From Candidatus Bathyarchaeota archaeon (GTDB taxonomy: Archaea; Thermoproteota; Bathyarchaeia; Bathyarchaeales; Bathycorpusculaceae), in contig JAOZIE010000002.1 of NCBI GenBank assembly GCA_026014485.1, positions 233,081-297,080 on the forward strand: a stretch of DNA of 64,000 bases, read 5' to 3'. The translations under genes were made by a program, and so were the position numbers. Below are positions 51,662 to 58,984 of the stretch, piece by piece. The first letter of the stretch is position 1. Each line of letters begins with the position of its first letter. The notes under the pieces were generated by a model that did no database searches, was not told the DNA's origin, and saw only the letters and a program-made list of their open reading frames with translations.

Positions 51662-52678
51662 TTAGGCATATGGCAAATAAATGTCGCTATTGCCAAATAC
51701 TTGCATCTTCCAGTACCACCAACCTTCCATTCCTTCCAAGTCGGTATAGAACCAGTATCCGTGGTTTAGTATCGAATTTGCGAAGTAGTAAGGATTATTA
51801 TATTGATCATGACCAAATGTGGCGTATGCTGCGTAATCAAGAGAGTCCATTATAGTTCCATGATACCCATAGAAGTCTATTCCAAGAGCGAATGCATAGA
51901 AGTAATATGGAAAATAGCCATACTCGTAATTCGTGCTGGTCCATCCGGCTGGAGGTATATTTTCGAGAAAGGGTGAAGTGGTTTCAAAACCCACGTAACA
52001 GTAGTCATTGTCCATTGTAGGGGTGTAATCTGTAAATGCATAAGGCATGCCTACCGCCCCCGTTATGTTCTCGGAGTCATAATAGCCGTAATATGTATGA
52101 GTATTCTCCGGTGGTGCACCTGGAAAATCGTCTGGGTAGTCGATTCCTTCAATCCAGGTATGGTCACCATATTGGTTGTCCCAATACTTACCTCCGTTTA
52201 CGCATGTCCATATGAAATTAAAGTATTGTTTGCTATCACTGTAGCTGTTAATGGCGCTCCACACACGGAAGTCCCAAATATTGTCGCCTCCATAGCCGTT
52301 GAATCCATAATGTCTTGTAGTGCCATAGCCAGGGGAATAGAAAGTATCAGATAAATAGTCGCCGACCCACCATGTTGTAGCCCAATCAATACTGCTGCTA
52401 TCATTTTGCATCCAATAAAGCGAATCCACCACGTTGCTTTGGGTTGTTAAGTTCCAGTAAGCATCCAAATTGTCCCAACTAGCATAATTGAAGTCATAAC
52501 AAATATAGTCGGTCACAGTATATTCCCAAACATATTCATCGGGCGAGTAAGGAGAGGATAGGTGGCCCCACCCTACTCCAGCATATGATGCTTTGGCTGA
52601 CTGAATTTCCATGAGCAAGGGATTGGCAATTAAAGCAAATATCAGAATGCTGAGAACCAGCGTTATTTTTCTTTCCAT
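51662..52678 (-). CDS. Secreted Tyr/Trp-rich protein, function unknown
   Basis: 338 residues from ATG 52678, with AAAGGGAG upstream. Signal peptide about 1-30 (ITLVLSILIFALIANPLLME). The mature part is packed with Tyr, Trp, Asp and Asn (YFPYYFYAFALGIDFYGYHG, NYEYGYFPYYFYAF, YDFNYASWDNLDAYWN) and has few Lys/Arg, typical of an exported beta-rich or glycan-binding surface protein. No anchor helix at the C-terminus. It lies 18 bp upstream of the gene at 50429 on the same strand, so the pair is probably co-expressed. No family recognised. Confidence 0.75.
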   Translation of the reverse strand: MERKITLVLSILIFALIANPLLMEIQSAKASYAGVGWGHLSSPYSPDEYVWEYTVTDYICYDFNYASWDNLDAYWNLTTQSNVVDSLYWMQNDSSSIDWATTWWVGDYLSDTFYSPGYGTTRHYGFNGYGGDNIWDFRVWSAINSYSDSKQYFNFIWTCVNGGKYWDNQYGDHTWIEGIDYPDDFPGAPPENTHTYYGYYDSENITGAVGMPYAFTDYTPTMDNDYCYVGFETTSPFLENIPPAGWTSTNYEYGYFPYYFYAFALGIDFYGYHGTIMDSLDYAAYATFGHDQYNNPYYFANSILNHGYWFYTDLEGMEGWWYWKMQVFGNSDIYLPYA

Positions 52679-53194
52679 TTCTTTTTTCTCCCTTTTTAAG
52701 AACTTTCAGTTCTAATAGAAAGTAGAACTATTCTTGTTAATAAAAGTTATACTTGAACCTTTAACCATACGCATCTGAAGTACACATAAACATACTGCTT
52801 AAAATATGTTGAACTTGCATGACCGATCTGTTAAGTTATAAAAAATATGAGAATTTTGGTGACCATTCGCCCGCGAGAATATAACCATGTGCGGAGTGAC
52901 GAACTGCTCTATAAAAGGATAGACCCCCTTGGGTAGAGCATCTTCTGTCAAAAATGGGGGAATGCAAGAGTTCAAATTTCTTTTGAAAACAGAAAACGTG
53001 CGCTTGAAGAATGATTAAAGAAAATGAAAAATATAAAAAGCAAATTTGTTAGTTAGATAAAGCAAGGACAAAAAAACTATCCGACGGACGGTAACGCTTT
53101 TAGACATCCGAAAAAGGTACTAGAACCTACCGACCTAGTGGTCCATGGTCTCTGGGGCACCTTCAGTATATAATCTGCCACACAGTGATACAGA
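52679..53194. other. Intergenic region with a tRNA-like fragment
   Basis: 516 bp between divergent secreted-protein genes. TATATAAT at 53167-53174 is a TATA box for the gene at 53195. Near 52933-52980 are a D-arm-like GGGTAGAGCATC, CTGTCA and a T-arm-like AAGAG-TTCAAAT-TTCTT, in the right order, but the 5' D-stem strand and acceptor pairing are missing. No other feature recognised. Confidence 0.4.
53167..53174 (+). promoter_or_regulatory. TATA box of the gene at 53195
   Basis: TATATAAT, with centre about 25 nt before 53195; the mRNA would begin at or next to the ATG, so translation is probably leaderless. Confidence 0.6.
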
Positions 53195-54499
53195 ATGGTA
53201 GGAAGAATTAGGGTGAATGTGTCTCGTAAGGTGTGTGTAGTTGCCCTTATTGTGTTATTGGTGATTGTTCTGGTTTGCGTGGTTGCGAAAGCGCAAACAT
53301 TAGACAACAAGGTCGAGGATAATGTCTTTGATTTTATTACAGAGGTCATGGGCATTGATACGGCAAAATATGAGGTTACCCATAACTCTTATAGCGCTAA
53401 TTATCCCTCAAATTTTGGGGGGTCCGTTAAAGAAGAGCTTACAACGCTTACGCTCAGTTCAAGCGATGGAAGCTTAATTGAAGCGGACGTACAATTTAAC
53501 AACGGATATATGGCGGCTTTCTTTTACTTGTATGGTCCGGTTGTAGAAGAGCAACAATACAATGTTAGCTCATTGGAAAAAGCGCAAGGTATACTTTCGC
53601 GTTATCAAAATTTCTCCTCTCAATTAGGCACGTCCAGCGATGAAGTGCCGTCGGCACTGATGATGCTTTCTTCCGTCAAAGAGCTATCCCCATCAAGTAT
53701 AACAAACGGCAACATGAAGATGCAGATAACCACTTCCGAGCCCAGTATCAACCCTCCCGTAGATTACGATACGCGAATTGCATTCTATTATACAGCTAAC
53801 GGAATAGATAGTACTCGTAAATGCTTGGTTCTGGAATTTTGTCGTTCCTACGGAGTCACTCAAATTTTATTTGTAGATACATGGGGACTCTTTTCGATCT
53901 ATTCTGCAGATTTGCCTTGTCTTTCTGAAAGTGAGGCCAGGGTTGTAGCTTGGGACGCAGCCAAAAACTACCAGATTAAGCTGCTAAATACTGAGGATAA
54001 TTCCACAATTTCTGTTACGCCCACATGGCCTGAAAAAACAACGGTTGAGTCCGACATGGATATGGTAACTGGCCAATTGTATAATGATAGTCGACTGCTT
54101 GGCTTAAGTATGGGAAACACTTCGAGGGATGGTTTAACTCTTTATCCGCTTTGGAAATTCCTATTCTACTTTGATAAACCAATTGGAGATATGCAGGGTA
54201 TCCAAGTGGGGGTGTGGGGCGACACCAAGGAGATAGCATACTGCGGTACCTACGGATTCTATGGTACACCTAACAATAGTTCATCTCCCCCGCTAACTAC
54301 GCCTTCACCTATGCCATCATCGGGGTCGGTTTCGTCACAGCAGCCGTCTATGACAACAAATGCGCCATCGCCTGAGCCAGGTACGTCAACGTCGCCTATT
54401 ACATCAAGTACTGCCCTGATTGTTGCCTCGGTGTTTGCCATTTCAGCTGTCGCAGCAACGGCGGTGCTTATTCTAAAGAAGAGACGAAGAAGTGGATAA
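53195..54499 (+). CDS. Secreted membrane-anchored protein, paralog of 50429
   Basis: 434 residues from ATG 53195; GTG 53213 is an alternative, but the TATA box at 53167-53174 places the 5' end at about 53195. Signal peptide about 10-35 (VCVVALIVLLVIVLVCVVAK). Exterior domain FDFITEVMGIDTAKYEVTHN, YPSNFGGSVKEELTTLTLSS, ILFVDTWGLFSIYSADLPCL and GVWGDTKEIAYCGTYGFYGT parallels 50429. A Pro/Ser/Thr-rich stalk (about 360-405) and a membrane helix (ALIVASVFAISAVAATAVLI) with KKRRRSG follow. Unlike its paralog it has a stalk but no P-E-F before the helix. Substrate unknown; surface protein family. Confidence 0.82.
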   Translation: MVGRIRVNVSRKVCVVALIVLLVIVLVCVVAKAQTLDNKVEDNVFDFITEVMGIDTAKYEVTHNSYSANYPSNFGGSVKEELTTLTLSSSDGSLIEADVQFNNGYMAAFFYLYGPVVEEQQYNVSSLEKAQGILSRYQNFSSQLGTSSDEVPSALMMLSSVKELSPSSITNGNMKMQITTSEPSINPPVDYDTRIAFYYTANGIDSTRKCLVLEFCRSYGVTQILFVDTWGLFSIYSADLPCLSESEARVVAWDAAKNYQIKLLNTEDNSTISVTPTWPEKTTVESDMDMVTGQLYNDSRLLGLSMGNTSRDGLTLYPLWKFLFYFDKPIGDMQGIQVGVWGDTKEIAYCGTYGFYGTPNNSSSPPLTTPSPMPSSGSVSSQQPSMTTNAPSPEPGTSTSPITSSTALIVASVFAISAVAATAVLILKKRRRSG

Positions 54500-54530
54500 G
54501 CGCTGTACTCACATTGGCTATTCAGAGAAA

Positions 54531-54626
54531 GTGCCCGACAAAACAGGTAAACCGCGGTCACGCGGGCATATTTTGCTTTTAATATTGACTGTTGCACAAA
54601 TCTATAGGAGGGTAGGTCCGTATTGG
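54531..54626 (+). repeat. Intergenic element, copy 2 (paired with 8546-8635)
   Basis: Shares GTGCCCG, ACAGG, TAATATTG, TGCA, AAATCTATAG, GGGTAGGTC and TATTGGC with 8546-8635, in order and at nearly the same spacing. Here the spacer contains CCGCG-GTCA-CGCGG (54552-54565), a short hairpin followed by a T-rich run that could also end transcription of the gene at 53195. The two copies differ in the spacer, so the element is old or evolves by structure. Confidence 0.6.
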
Positions 54627-54785
54627 CTGGAAAACTAGCCAAACTGACATGGAAACAGCACAGCAGAAAAACCGCTTTGGGTCTAAATAGCGGGGCTATA
54701 GACAAAAATTCGCAGCTATTCTTTTGCCTGCAGCAATTTCTTTAAAACGCAGCAAACAATAATACTATCTTTGAGGAAAAGTATT

Positions 54786-55484
54786 ATGACCGTAGACAAG
54801 GTTCCCGGAAAGAACAGCGTTATCTTTGTTTGCCTTAACAATTATGCGGGAGTTCTGTTAAAGACGCCCACAAAAACCCTGCTCATTGACCCTGTGGATG
54901 TGAAACCCAAAAGTTTTCCTCAGCTTGACGCCGTTTTAATCACCCACGAACACTACGACCACCTAGACCAACGGTTAATTGCAGAACTCCAAAAAAACAC
55001 CGACTGCAAAGTCATAGCCGACCAAACCTCCGCCAAAAAACTTAGCCTGCTCCTTCCACCTGACAAACTGTTCGAAACACGCGTTGGCGACGAAACCGAC
55101 CTTGGCGAGGTCAAAATCAAAACCGAAAACTGCAAACACCAAGCCTCAACACCCGTCACCTACATCATAACAAGCGAAGACGGCATGAAAATCTGGCACA
55201 CCGCAGACAGCTTGCCCTTCCCAGAAATGGCGCAAATCGGCAAAACCGAAGAACTAGACGTAGTTTTCTGCACAGTCGGGATAGCCCCGGGAACTTCACC
55301 TGAAACAGGCAGCCAAATTGCTTGGCTCACCAAACCCAAAGTGGCAGTTCCCTACCACAGCAACTCAGTGGAGCCCCAAAAGAAATTCGCTCAAATCCTA
55401 AAAGCGGAACTGCCCAAAACAACATGTGTCATACCTGAAATAAACAAGGTCTATCAGGTTTCAAAGGGGGAAAAGAAAACGTGA
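54786..55484 (+). CDS. UlaG-like metallo-beta-lactamase-fold hydrolase
   Basis: 232 residues from ATG 54786; TTG 54771 is in frame but GAGG at 54773-54776 fits ATG 54786 as SD. VFVCLNNYAGVLLKTPTKTL and VLITHEHYDHLDQRLIAELQ (H-x-E-H-x-D-H variant), IWHTADSLPFPEMAQIG and VFCTVGIAPGTSPETGSQIA with VAVPYHSNSVEPQKKF are typical of the UlaG/L-ascorbate-6-phosphate lactonase-like metal hydrolases. The catalytic metal site looks intact. The last codons overlap the GTG of pyrE (GTGA), so they are coupled. Substrate unknown; possibly a phospho-lactone or nucleotide-derived compound. Confidence 0.82.
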   Translation: MTVDKVPGKNSVIFVCLNNYAGVLLKTPTKTLLIDPVDVKPKSFPQLDAVLITHEHYDHLDQRLIAELQKNTDCKVIADQTSAKKLSLLLPPDKLFETRVGDETDLGEVKIKTENCKHQASTPVTYIITSEDGMKIWHTADSLPFPEMAQIGKTEELDVVFCTVGIAPGTSPETGSQIAWLTKPKVAVPYHSNSVEPQKKFAQILKAELPKTTCVIPEINKVYQVSKGEKKT

Positions 55485-56101
55485 GTACCCACGAACAGAA
55501 AAAAGTGGAAATGGCAAAAATCCTCACAAACATAGACGCCGTTAAATTCGGCATATTCAAACTCTCCAACGGCAAAATCAGCCCCTACTACATTGACCTA
55601 AGAGTAATTCCCAGCTTTCCAGACGCCTACAGAGACATCTGCGACTTCTACGCCCAAACCATAACCCAACAGATCGGAACCAAAACATTCGACCGAGTTG
55701 CAGCCGTCCCGATCGCAGGTATACCGTTTGCCAGCCAAATCGCCTACAACCTCAAAAAACCCTTCCTCTACGTGCGCAAAGACGCTAAACTTCACGGCAG
55801 AGAAAGACGCGTAGAAGGCATCCTCGTATCCGGCGACAAAGTCCTTCTCCTTGACGACTTAGTGACCACGGGTATATCGCTTAAAGAAGCTGCCCAAGCA
55901 GTCAGAGCCGAAGGCGGAGTAACCACGGAAGCGATAACGTTTTTGGACAGAGAAGAAGGCGGAAAAGAACTGCTAGACAAAAGCGGCATTAAGCTCCATG
56001 CCCTGCTACGCATAAGCGAGGTCGCCCAAACACTCTACGAGATGGGAACACTTGACGAAGAAAGCCTAAAAACCATCCTGAAACAAGTCAAAAAGAAATA
56101 A
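55481..56101 (+). CDS. pyrE: Orotate phosphoribosyltransferase
   Basis: 206 residues from GTG 55481. AVKFGIFKLSNGKISPYYID at the N-terminus, AVPIAGIPFASQIAYNLKKP and VRKDAKLHGRERRVEG (flexible loop with Lys and His-Gly), then the PRPP loop LLLDDLVTTGISLKEAAQAV, all match pyrE. Converts orotate and PRPP to OMP in pyrimidine synthesis. The length is normal. Convergent with tbp with 9 bp between the stops. Confidence 0.93.
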   Translation: MSTHEQKKVEMAKILTNIDAVKFGIFKLSNGKISPYYIDLRVIPSFPDAYRDICDFYAQTITQQIGTKTFDRVAAVPIAGIPFASQIAYNLKKPFLYVRKDAKLHGRERRVEGILVSGDKVLLLDDLVTTGISLKEAAQAVRAEGGVTTEAITFLDREEGGKELLDKSGIKLHALLRISEVAQTLYEMGTLDEESLKTILKQVKKK

Positions 56102-56110
56102 CCGACTACT

Positions 56111-56671
56111 CTACTCGTAAAAAATCAAAGCTTTAGCTTCCAATAACACATGAAGCTGCTCCACCGCAACAAAAACATCTTCCTCTTTCTTTGCGCCCGT
56201 GCAAACGAGTTTGCCGCTTGCAAACAGCAAAATGACCACTTTCGGCTCCTGCATACGGTAAATTAACCCGGGAAACTGCTCAGGCTCATACATGCTTCTG
56301 CCCAGCGTATACGCAGCCTTTTCAAGGTCAATCATGCCGCCAAGACTAGCTGAGGCTACGATGTTTTGGATTTTCAACTCTGGCTTACTGATGATTATTA
56401 TGCCCCCCTTCTTGAGCTCCTTAACCACCTTCATGACTGCACGGCGGGCTTCTTTTTCGCTTTTCGCGCCCGTGCAAACCATTTTCCCAGAATTAAAAAT
56501 CAACGTTGCCGTTTTGGGTCTTTTAAGCCTAAAAACCAAGCCTGGAAACTGTTCAGGTCGATACTCTACGCCTGGATAACCCTTAACCACCGCGTTCAGG
56601 TCAACTTTCTGGTTTAGCGTGGCTGAAGCAACAACGTTTTCGATGCTAATTACAGCTTTGTTCTTAGGCAT
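56111..56671 (-). CDS. tbp: TATA-binding protein
   Basis: 186 residues from ATG 56671 (MPKNKAVISIENVVASATLN); GTG 56680 is also possible. Two imperfect direct repeats of about 90 residues: GVEYRPEQFPGLVFRLKRPK, LIFNSGKMVCTGAKSEKEAR in the first and YEPEQFPGLIYRMQEPKVVI, LLFASGKLVCTGAKKEEDV in the second. This saddle-shaped protein recognises TATA boxes for RNA polymerase in archaea and eukaryotes, and its presence shows the window is archaeal. Full length with an acidic end (LLEAKALIFYE). No TFB gene is in this window. Confidence 0.97.
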   Translation of the reverse strand: MPKNKAVISIENVVASATLNQKVDLNAVVKGYPGVEYRPEQFPGLVFRLKRPKTATLIFNSGKMVCTGAKSEKEARRAVMKVVKELKKGGIIIISKPELKIQNIVASASLGGMIDLEKAAYTLGRSMYEPEQFPGLIYRMQEPKVVILLFASGKLVCTGAKKEEDVFVAVEQLHVLLEAKALIFYE

Positions 56672-56727
56672 GACACGCACTTCAGTTAGGTACCCTTCTA
56701 TTTGATAGACACAGTTTATAAATACAT

Positions 56728-57435
56728 CTACACTGCGTGCACAGAGGTTTTCTGTTCAACAGATGACCGTCTACGTCTAAGCAAAGGCTCCACTAACTCT
56801 ACTGCTAAGAGCATAATGATGAGGATAACAATCACGGGCACAGCAAGAAACTGGTTGTTGACCCCCAAAACTTCATGCATAAAAATCGCGACATGCCCAA
56901 GCCAAGGTACACGCAAAACAACCTTGCCCACAACCAAATCTTCGCTGACTGCTCCCCGAGGAATACTAGCATTTCCCGAATACCAGGGGTCATACTGATA
57001 CGGCTCAGGAACTATTGGCCACGTATCAGGCGGATTGTTTCCGTCGCCCTTAGTGTAAAAGTAGAGTTTGCCATCTATAGTTGTAGTTGCCACAATACGG
57101 TGAACAATAAGCTCATCATGATTGTCTGGTCTGTGGAATACTATGATGTCGCTGTTGGGGTAGTTGGTGTTTAGGGTTTGGGGGTTTACGCCTTGTATGA
57201 TGATGAGGTCGCCTATGTGTAGGGTTTGGTCGAAGGGGTGAGTCCATCCGTCGCATGCGCCGTCGTAGGGTATGCACATGCTGCCGCTGATTACTGCGAG
57301 TGCAGGCGGAATCTCCGTGTTCAAAACAACCTGAGAACCATACCAGAAACCGAAAACTACCGCAACGATGAGAACTACAACCATTACAGTTTGAACGTAC
57401 TCGTTTTTCAGGATTCTCTTGGTCTTTGATGTCAC
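56728..57435 (-). CDS. Archaeal (Sec11-like) type I signal peptidase, copy A
   Basis: 235 residues from GTG 57435, with GGAAGA upstream. N-terminal membrane helix (VMVVVLIVAVVFGFWYGSQV), then AVISGSMCIPYDGACDGWTH with the nucleophile Ser-Met, NSDIIVFHRPDNHDELIVHR with His in place of bacterial Lys, and YTKGDGNNPPDTWPIV with the acidic residue: the Ser-His-Asp set of archaeal and ER signal peptidases. A second membrane helix (FLAVPVIVILIIMLLAVELV) ends the protein with RRRRSS. It cleaves signal peptides of the many exoproteins in this window. Its middle 221 bp are identical to the copy at 57592. Confidence 0.93.
   Translation of the reverse strand: MTSKTKRILKNEYVQTVMVVVLIVAVVFGFWYGSQVVLNTEIPPALAVISGSMCIPYDGACDGWTHPFDQTLHIGDLIIIQGVNPQTLNTNYPNSDIIVFHRPDNHDELIVHRIVATTTIDGKLYFYTKGDGNNPPDTWPIVPEPYQYDPWYSGNASIPRGAVSEDLVVGKVVLRVPWLGHVAIFMHEVLGVNNQFLAVPVIVILIIMLLAVELVEPLLRRRRSSVEQKTSVHAV
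57125..57345 (-). repeat. 221-bp identical tract shared with 58007-58227
   Basis: This coding tract (through WYGSQVVLNTEIPPAL, the Ser active site and NYPNSDIIVFHRPD) is base-for-base identical to 58007-58227, while the DNA before and after it has diverged markedly. It marks a recent gene conversion or partial duplication between the tandem signal peptidase genes. Confidence 0.9.
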
Positions 57436-57591
57436 GTTTTTTCTTCCGTTAACGGTGAAGTGATTTTCAGTTCCTGACTCATTGGGTTTTTGTGGCTATA
57501 ATACTTACCGCTTACAGCAGGGTTTTGAGAAAAAAAGAAAAAGCCACCAGCTGCTTTAACACGCAGGCTATTGTACTCTGCGCTTTCAGGA

Positions 57592-58314
57592 TTATGTTTG
57601 ATTATTCTTTTGGTATGTTCCTTTTTTTGTGTCCTTTGTGTTTCTTGTTTGAAGTAGCGGTATAACAAACTCGATTATGATTATCAGTATGATAAGGAGT
57701 ACAAGTAGCGGAACCAGTATTGAATTGCCTGTTACACCAACCTCGTACATTTTGATAATTACTAACCCAATCCACGGGATACGCATGATTACTTTGCCGT
57801 AGATGTAGTCTTGTGAAATGGCGCCGTTGTATGTGCTGGTGAGGTCTGTTGAGTCAGGACGCCAATAATCCGTCGATTCAGGAGGGTCTGGCCACTTGTA
57901 AACGGAGTTTCCATCACCTTTAGTATAGAAGTAGAGCTTACCGTTCACCTCTATTTTAGACACTATCCGATGCACAATTTTCGAATTCTCGTCATCTGCA
58001 GGCAAATCTGGTCTGTGGAATACTATGATGTCGCTGTTGGGGTAGTTGGTGTTTAGGGTTTGGGGGTTTACGCCTTGTATGATGATGAGGTCGCCTATGT
58101 GTAGGGTTTGGTCGAAGGGGTGAGTCCATCCGTCGCATGCGCCGTCGTAGGGTATGCACATGCTGCCGCTGATTACTGCGAGTGCAGGCGGAATCTCCGT
58201 GTTCAAAACAACCTGAGAACCATACCAAAGACTGAGACCTGCGGTGACTACAAGAATAATTGTGATGAAGGTTTGAAAGGTCTCGTTTTTCCAGATTCTT
58301 CTAAGGTTTGATAT
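57592..58314 (-). CDS. Archaeal (Sec11-like) type I signal peptidase, copy B, apparent ATA start
   Basis: About 240 residues if begun at ATA 58314. No ATG, GTG or TTG lies between the upstream stop (TGA about 58365) and TTG 58206, yet the codons between encode a membrane helix similar to copy A (RRIWKNETFQTFITIILVVT beside KRILKNEYVQTVMVVVL). AAGG sits about 10 nt upstream of ATA, which aligns to one codon after the GTG start of copy A. The catalytic Ser, His and Asp region follows (AVISGSM, KIVHRIVSKIEVNGKLYFYT, KGDGN). C-terminal helix LLVLLIILIIIIEFVIPLL. If the start cannot be used, it would be a dead copy; the intact body makes that less likely. Confidence 0.8.
   Translation of the reverse strand: MSNLRRIWKNETFQTFITIILVVTAGLSLWYGSQVVLNTEIPPALAVISGSMCIPYDGACDGWTHPFDQTLHIGDLIIIQGVNPQTLNTNYPNSDIIVFHRPDLPADDENSKIVHRIVSKIEVNGKLYFYTKGDGNSVYKWPDPPESTDYWRPDSTDLTSTYNGAISQDYIYGKVIMRIPWIGLVIIKMYEVGVTGNSILVPLLVLLIILIIIIEFVIPLLQTRNTKDTKKGTYQKNNQT
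58007..58227 (-). repeat. 221-bp identical tract shared with 57125-57345
   Basis: Second copy of the identical tract within signal peptidase B; offset 882 bp from the first. See the paired entry. Confidence 0.9.
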
Positions 58315-58454
58315 TTGTTTTCCGCCTTCTTCCCAATGTAGCTTTATGTTTCTTTCTTTTCAGTAGAAACAATCTTTTAAAATTTGTTAGATAATTAAAA
58401 AAACAAAAAAAGGGTTTGGGTTTTAAGGGTTGTAAGCTTGAATCTGCGCTCTGT

Positions 58455-58625
58455 TTAGATTTTCTTTTTGCTTAAGACTTCTCGGAATGTGGCACTACAT
58501 TTGGGGCATTGGTAAAGCCCTATTTCGAGTTGCATGCGTTTACCTGCTTTATCGGGTCTTCCCGCCATCTTCCAGGTTTTCTTTGGCTGAGCGACTTCTG
58601 CTCCACACTTCGGACATTTTGCCAT
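58455..58625 (-). CDS. Small zinc-ribbon protein of 56 residues
   Basis: A gene of 57 codons from ATG 58625 (MAKCPKCGAEVAQPKKTWKM) to TAA at 58455. Two Cys pairs (CPKCG at 4-8 and CPKCS at 40-44) with 31 residues between them form a rubredoxin-like or zinc-ribbon site; the basic stretch KKTWKMAGRPDKAGKRMQ lies between, and it ends in SKKKI. It has no SD but a reasonable context (AAAATTGAATGG). Zinc ribbons of this size with a basic middle occur as nucleic-acid-binding proteins in archaea. Function unknown; length and code use support it as real. Confidence 0.8.
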   Translation of the reverse strand: MAKCPKCGAEVAQPKKTWKMAGRPDKAGKRMQLEIGLYQCPKCSATFREVLSKKKI

Positions 58626-58749
58626 TCAATTTTCCTCTCACAATTATATTGTTATCATGGTCTCTTGCGTTTAAAGATAAAAAACTTGCTCAGATATTCC
58701 CATAGAAAACCTGTTTTTTAACAACCTTATTTTGCTGTTTTCCTGTCAA

Positions 58750-58983
58750 CTACTGTTGTAAACTTCTAAAAATGGTTGTGCATTGCATAAACATAATGCC
58801 CGCAAAAGGTTTCTTTTCATGGTGCATACTTTCTCTTACTTGGGTGTATGAAGCTGTTCTTAACTTTCTTTGCAGAACGGCGTTTCCCAACAGGACTAGG
58901 TATCCCCAATATGCCCCAAGGGTAGCCACAAACAATATAGCCGAACAGACAAAAAGTATTAACCAAACCCCTTGAGGAATCAC
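58750..58983 (-). CDS. Doubtful small membrane protein in a gap before the GTPase
   Basis: A 77-codon frame from GTG 58983 reads VIPQGVWLILFVCSAILFVA, with a single membrane helix, then VLQRKLRTASYTQVRESMHH. It could be a genuine small membrane protein, but it has no SD (GAGG in this region serves the divergent GTPase) and the GTG would abut the GTPase's ATG. The 359-bp gap from 58626 to 58984 shows no other feature. Confidence 0.3.
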   Translation of the reverse strand: MIPQGVWLILFVCSAILFVATLGAYWGYLVLLGNAVLQRKLRTASYTQVRESMHHEKKPFAGIMFMQCTTIFRSLQQ

Positions 58984-58984
58984 G

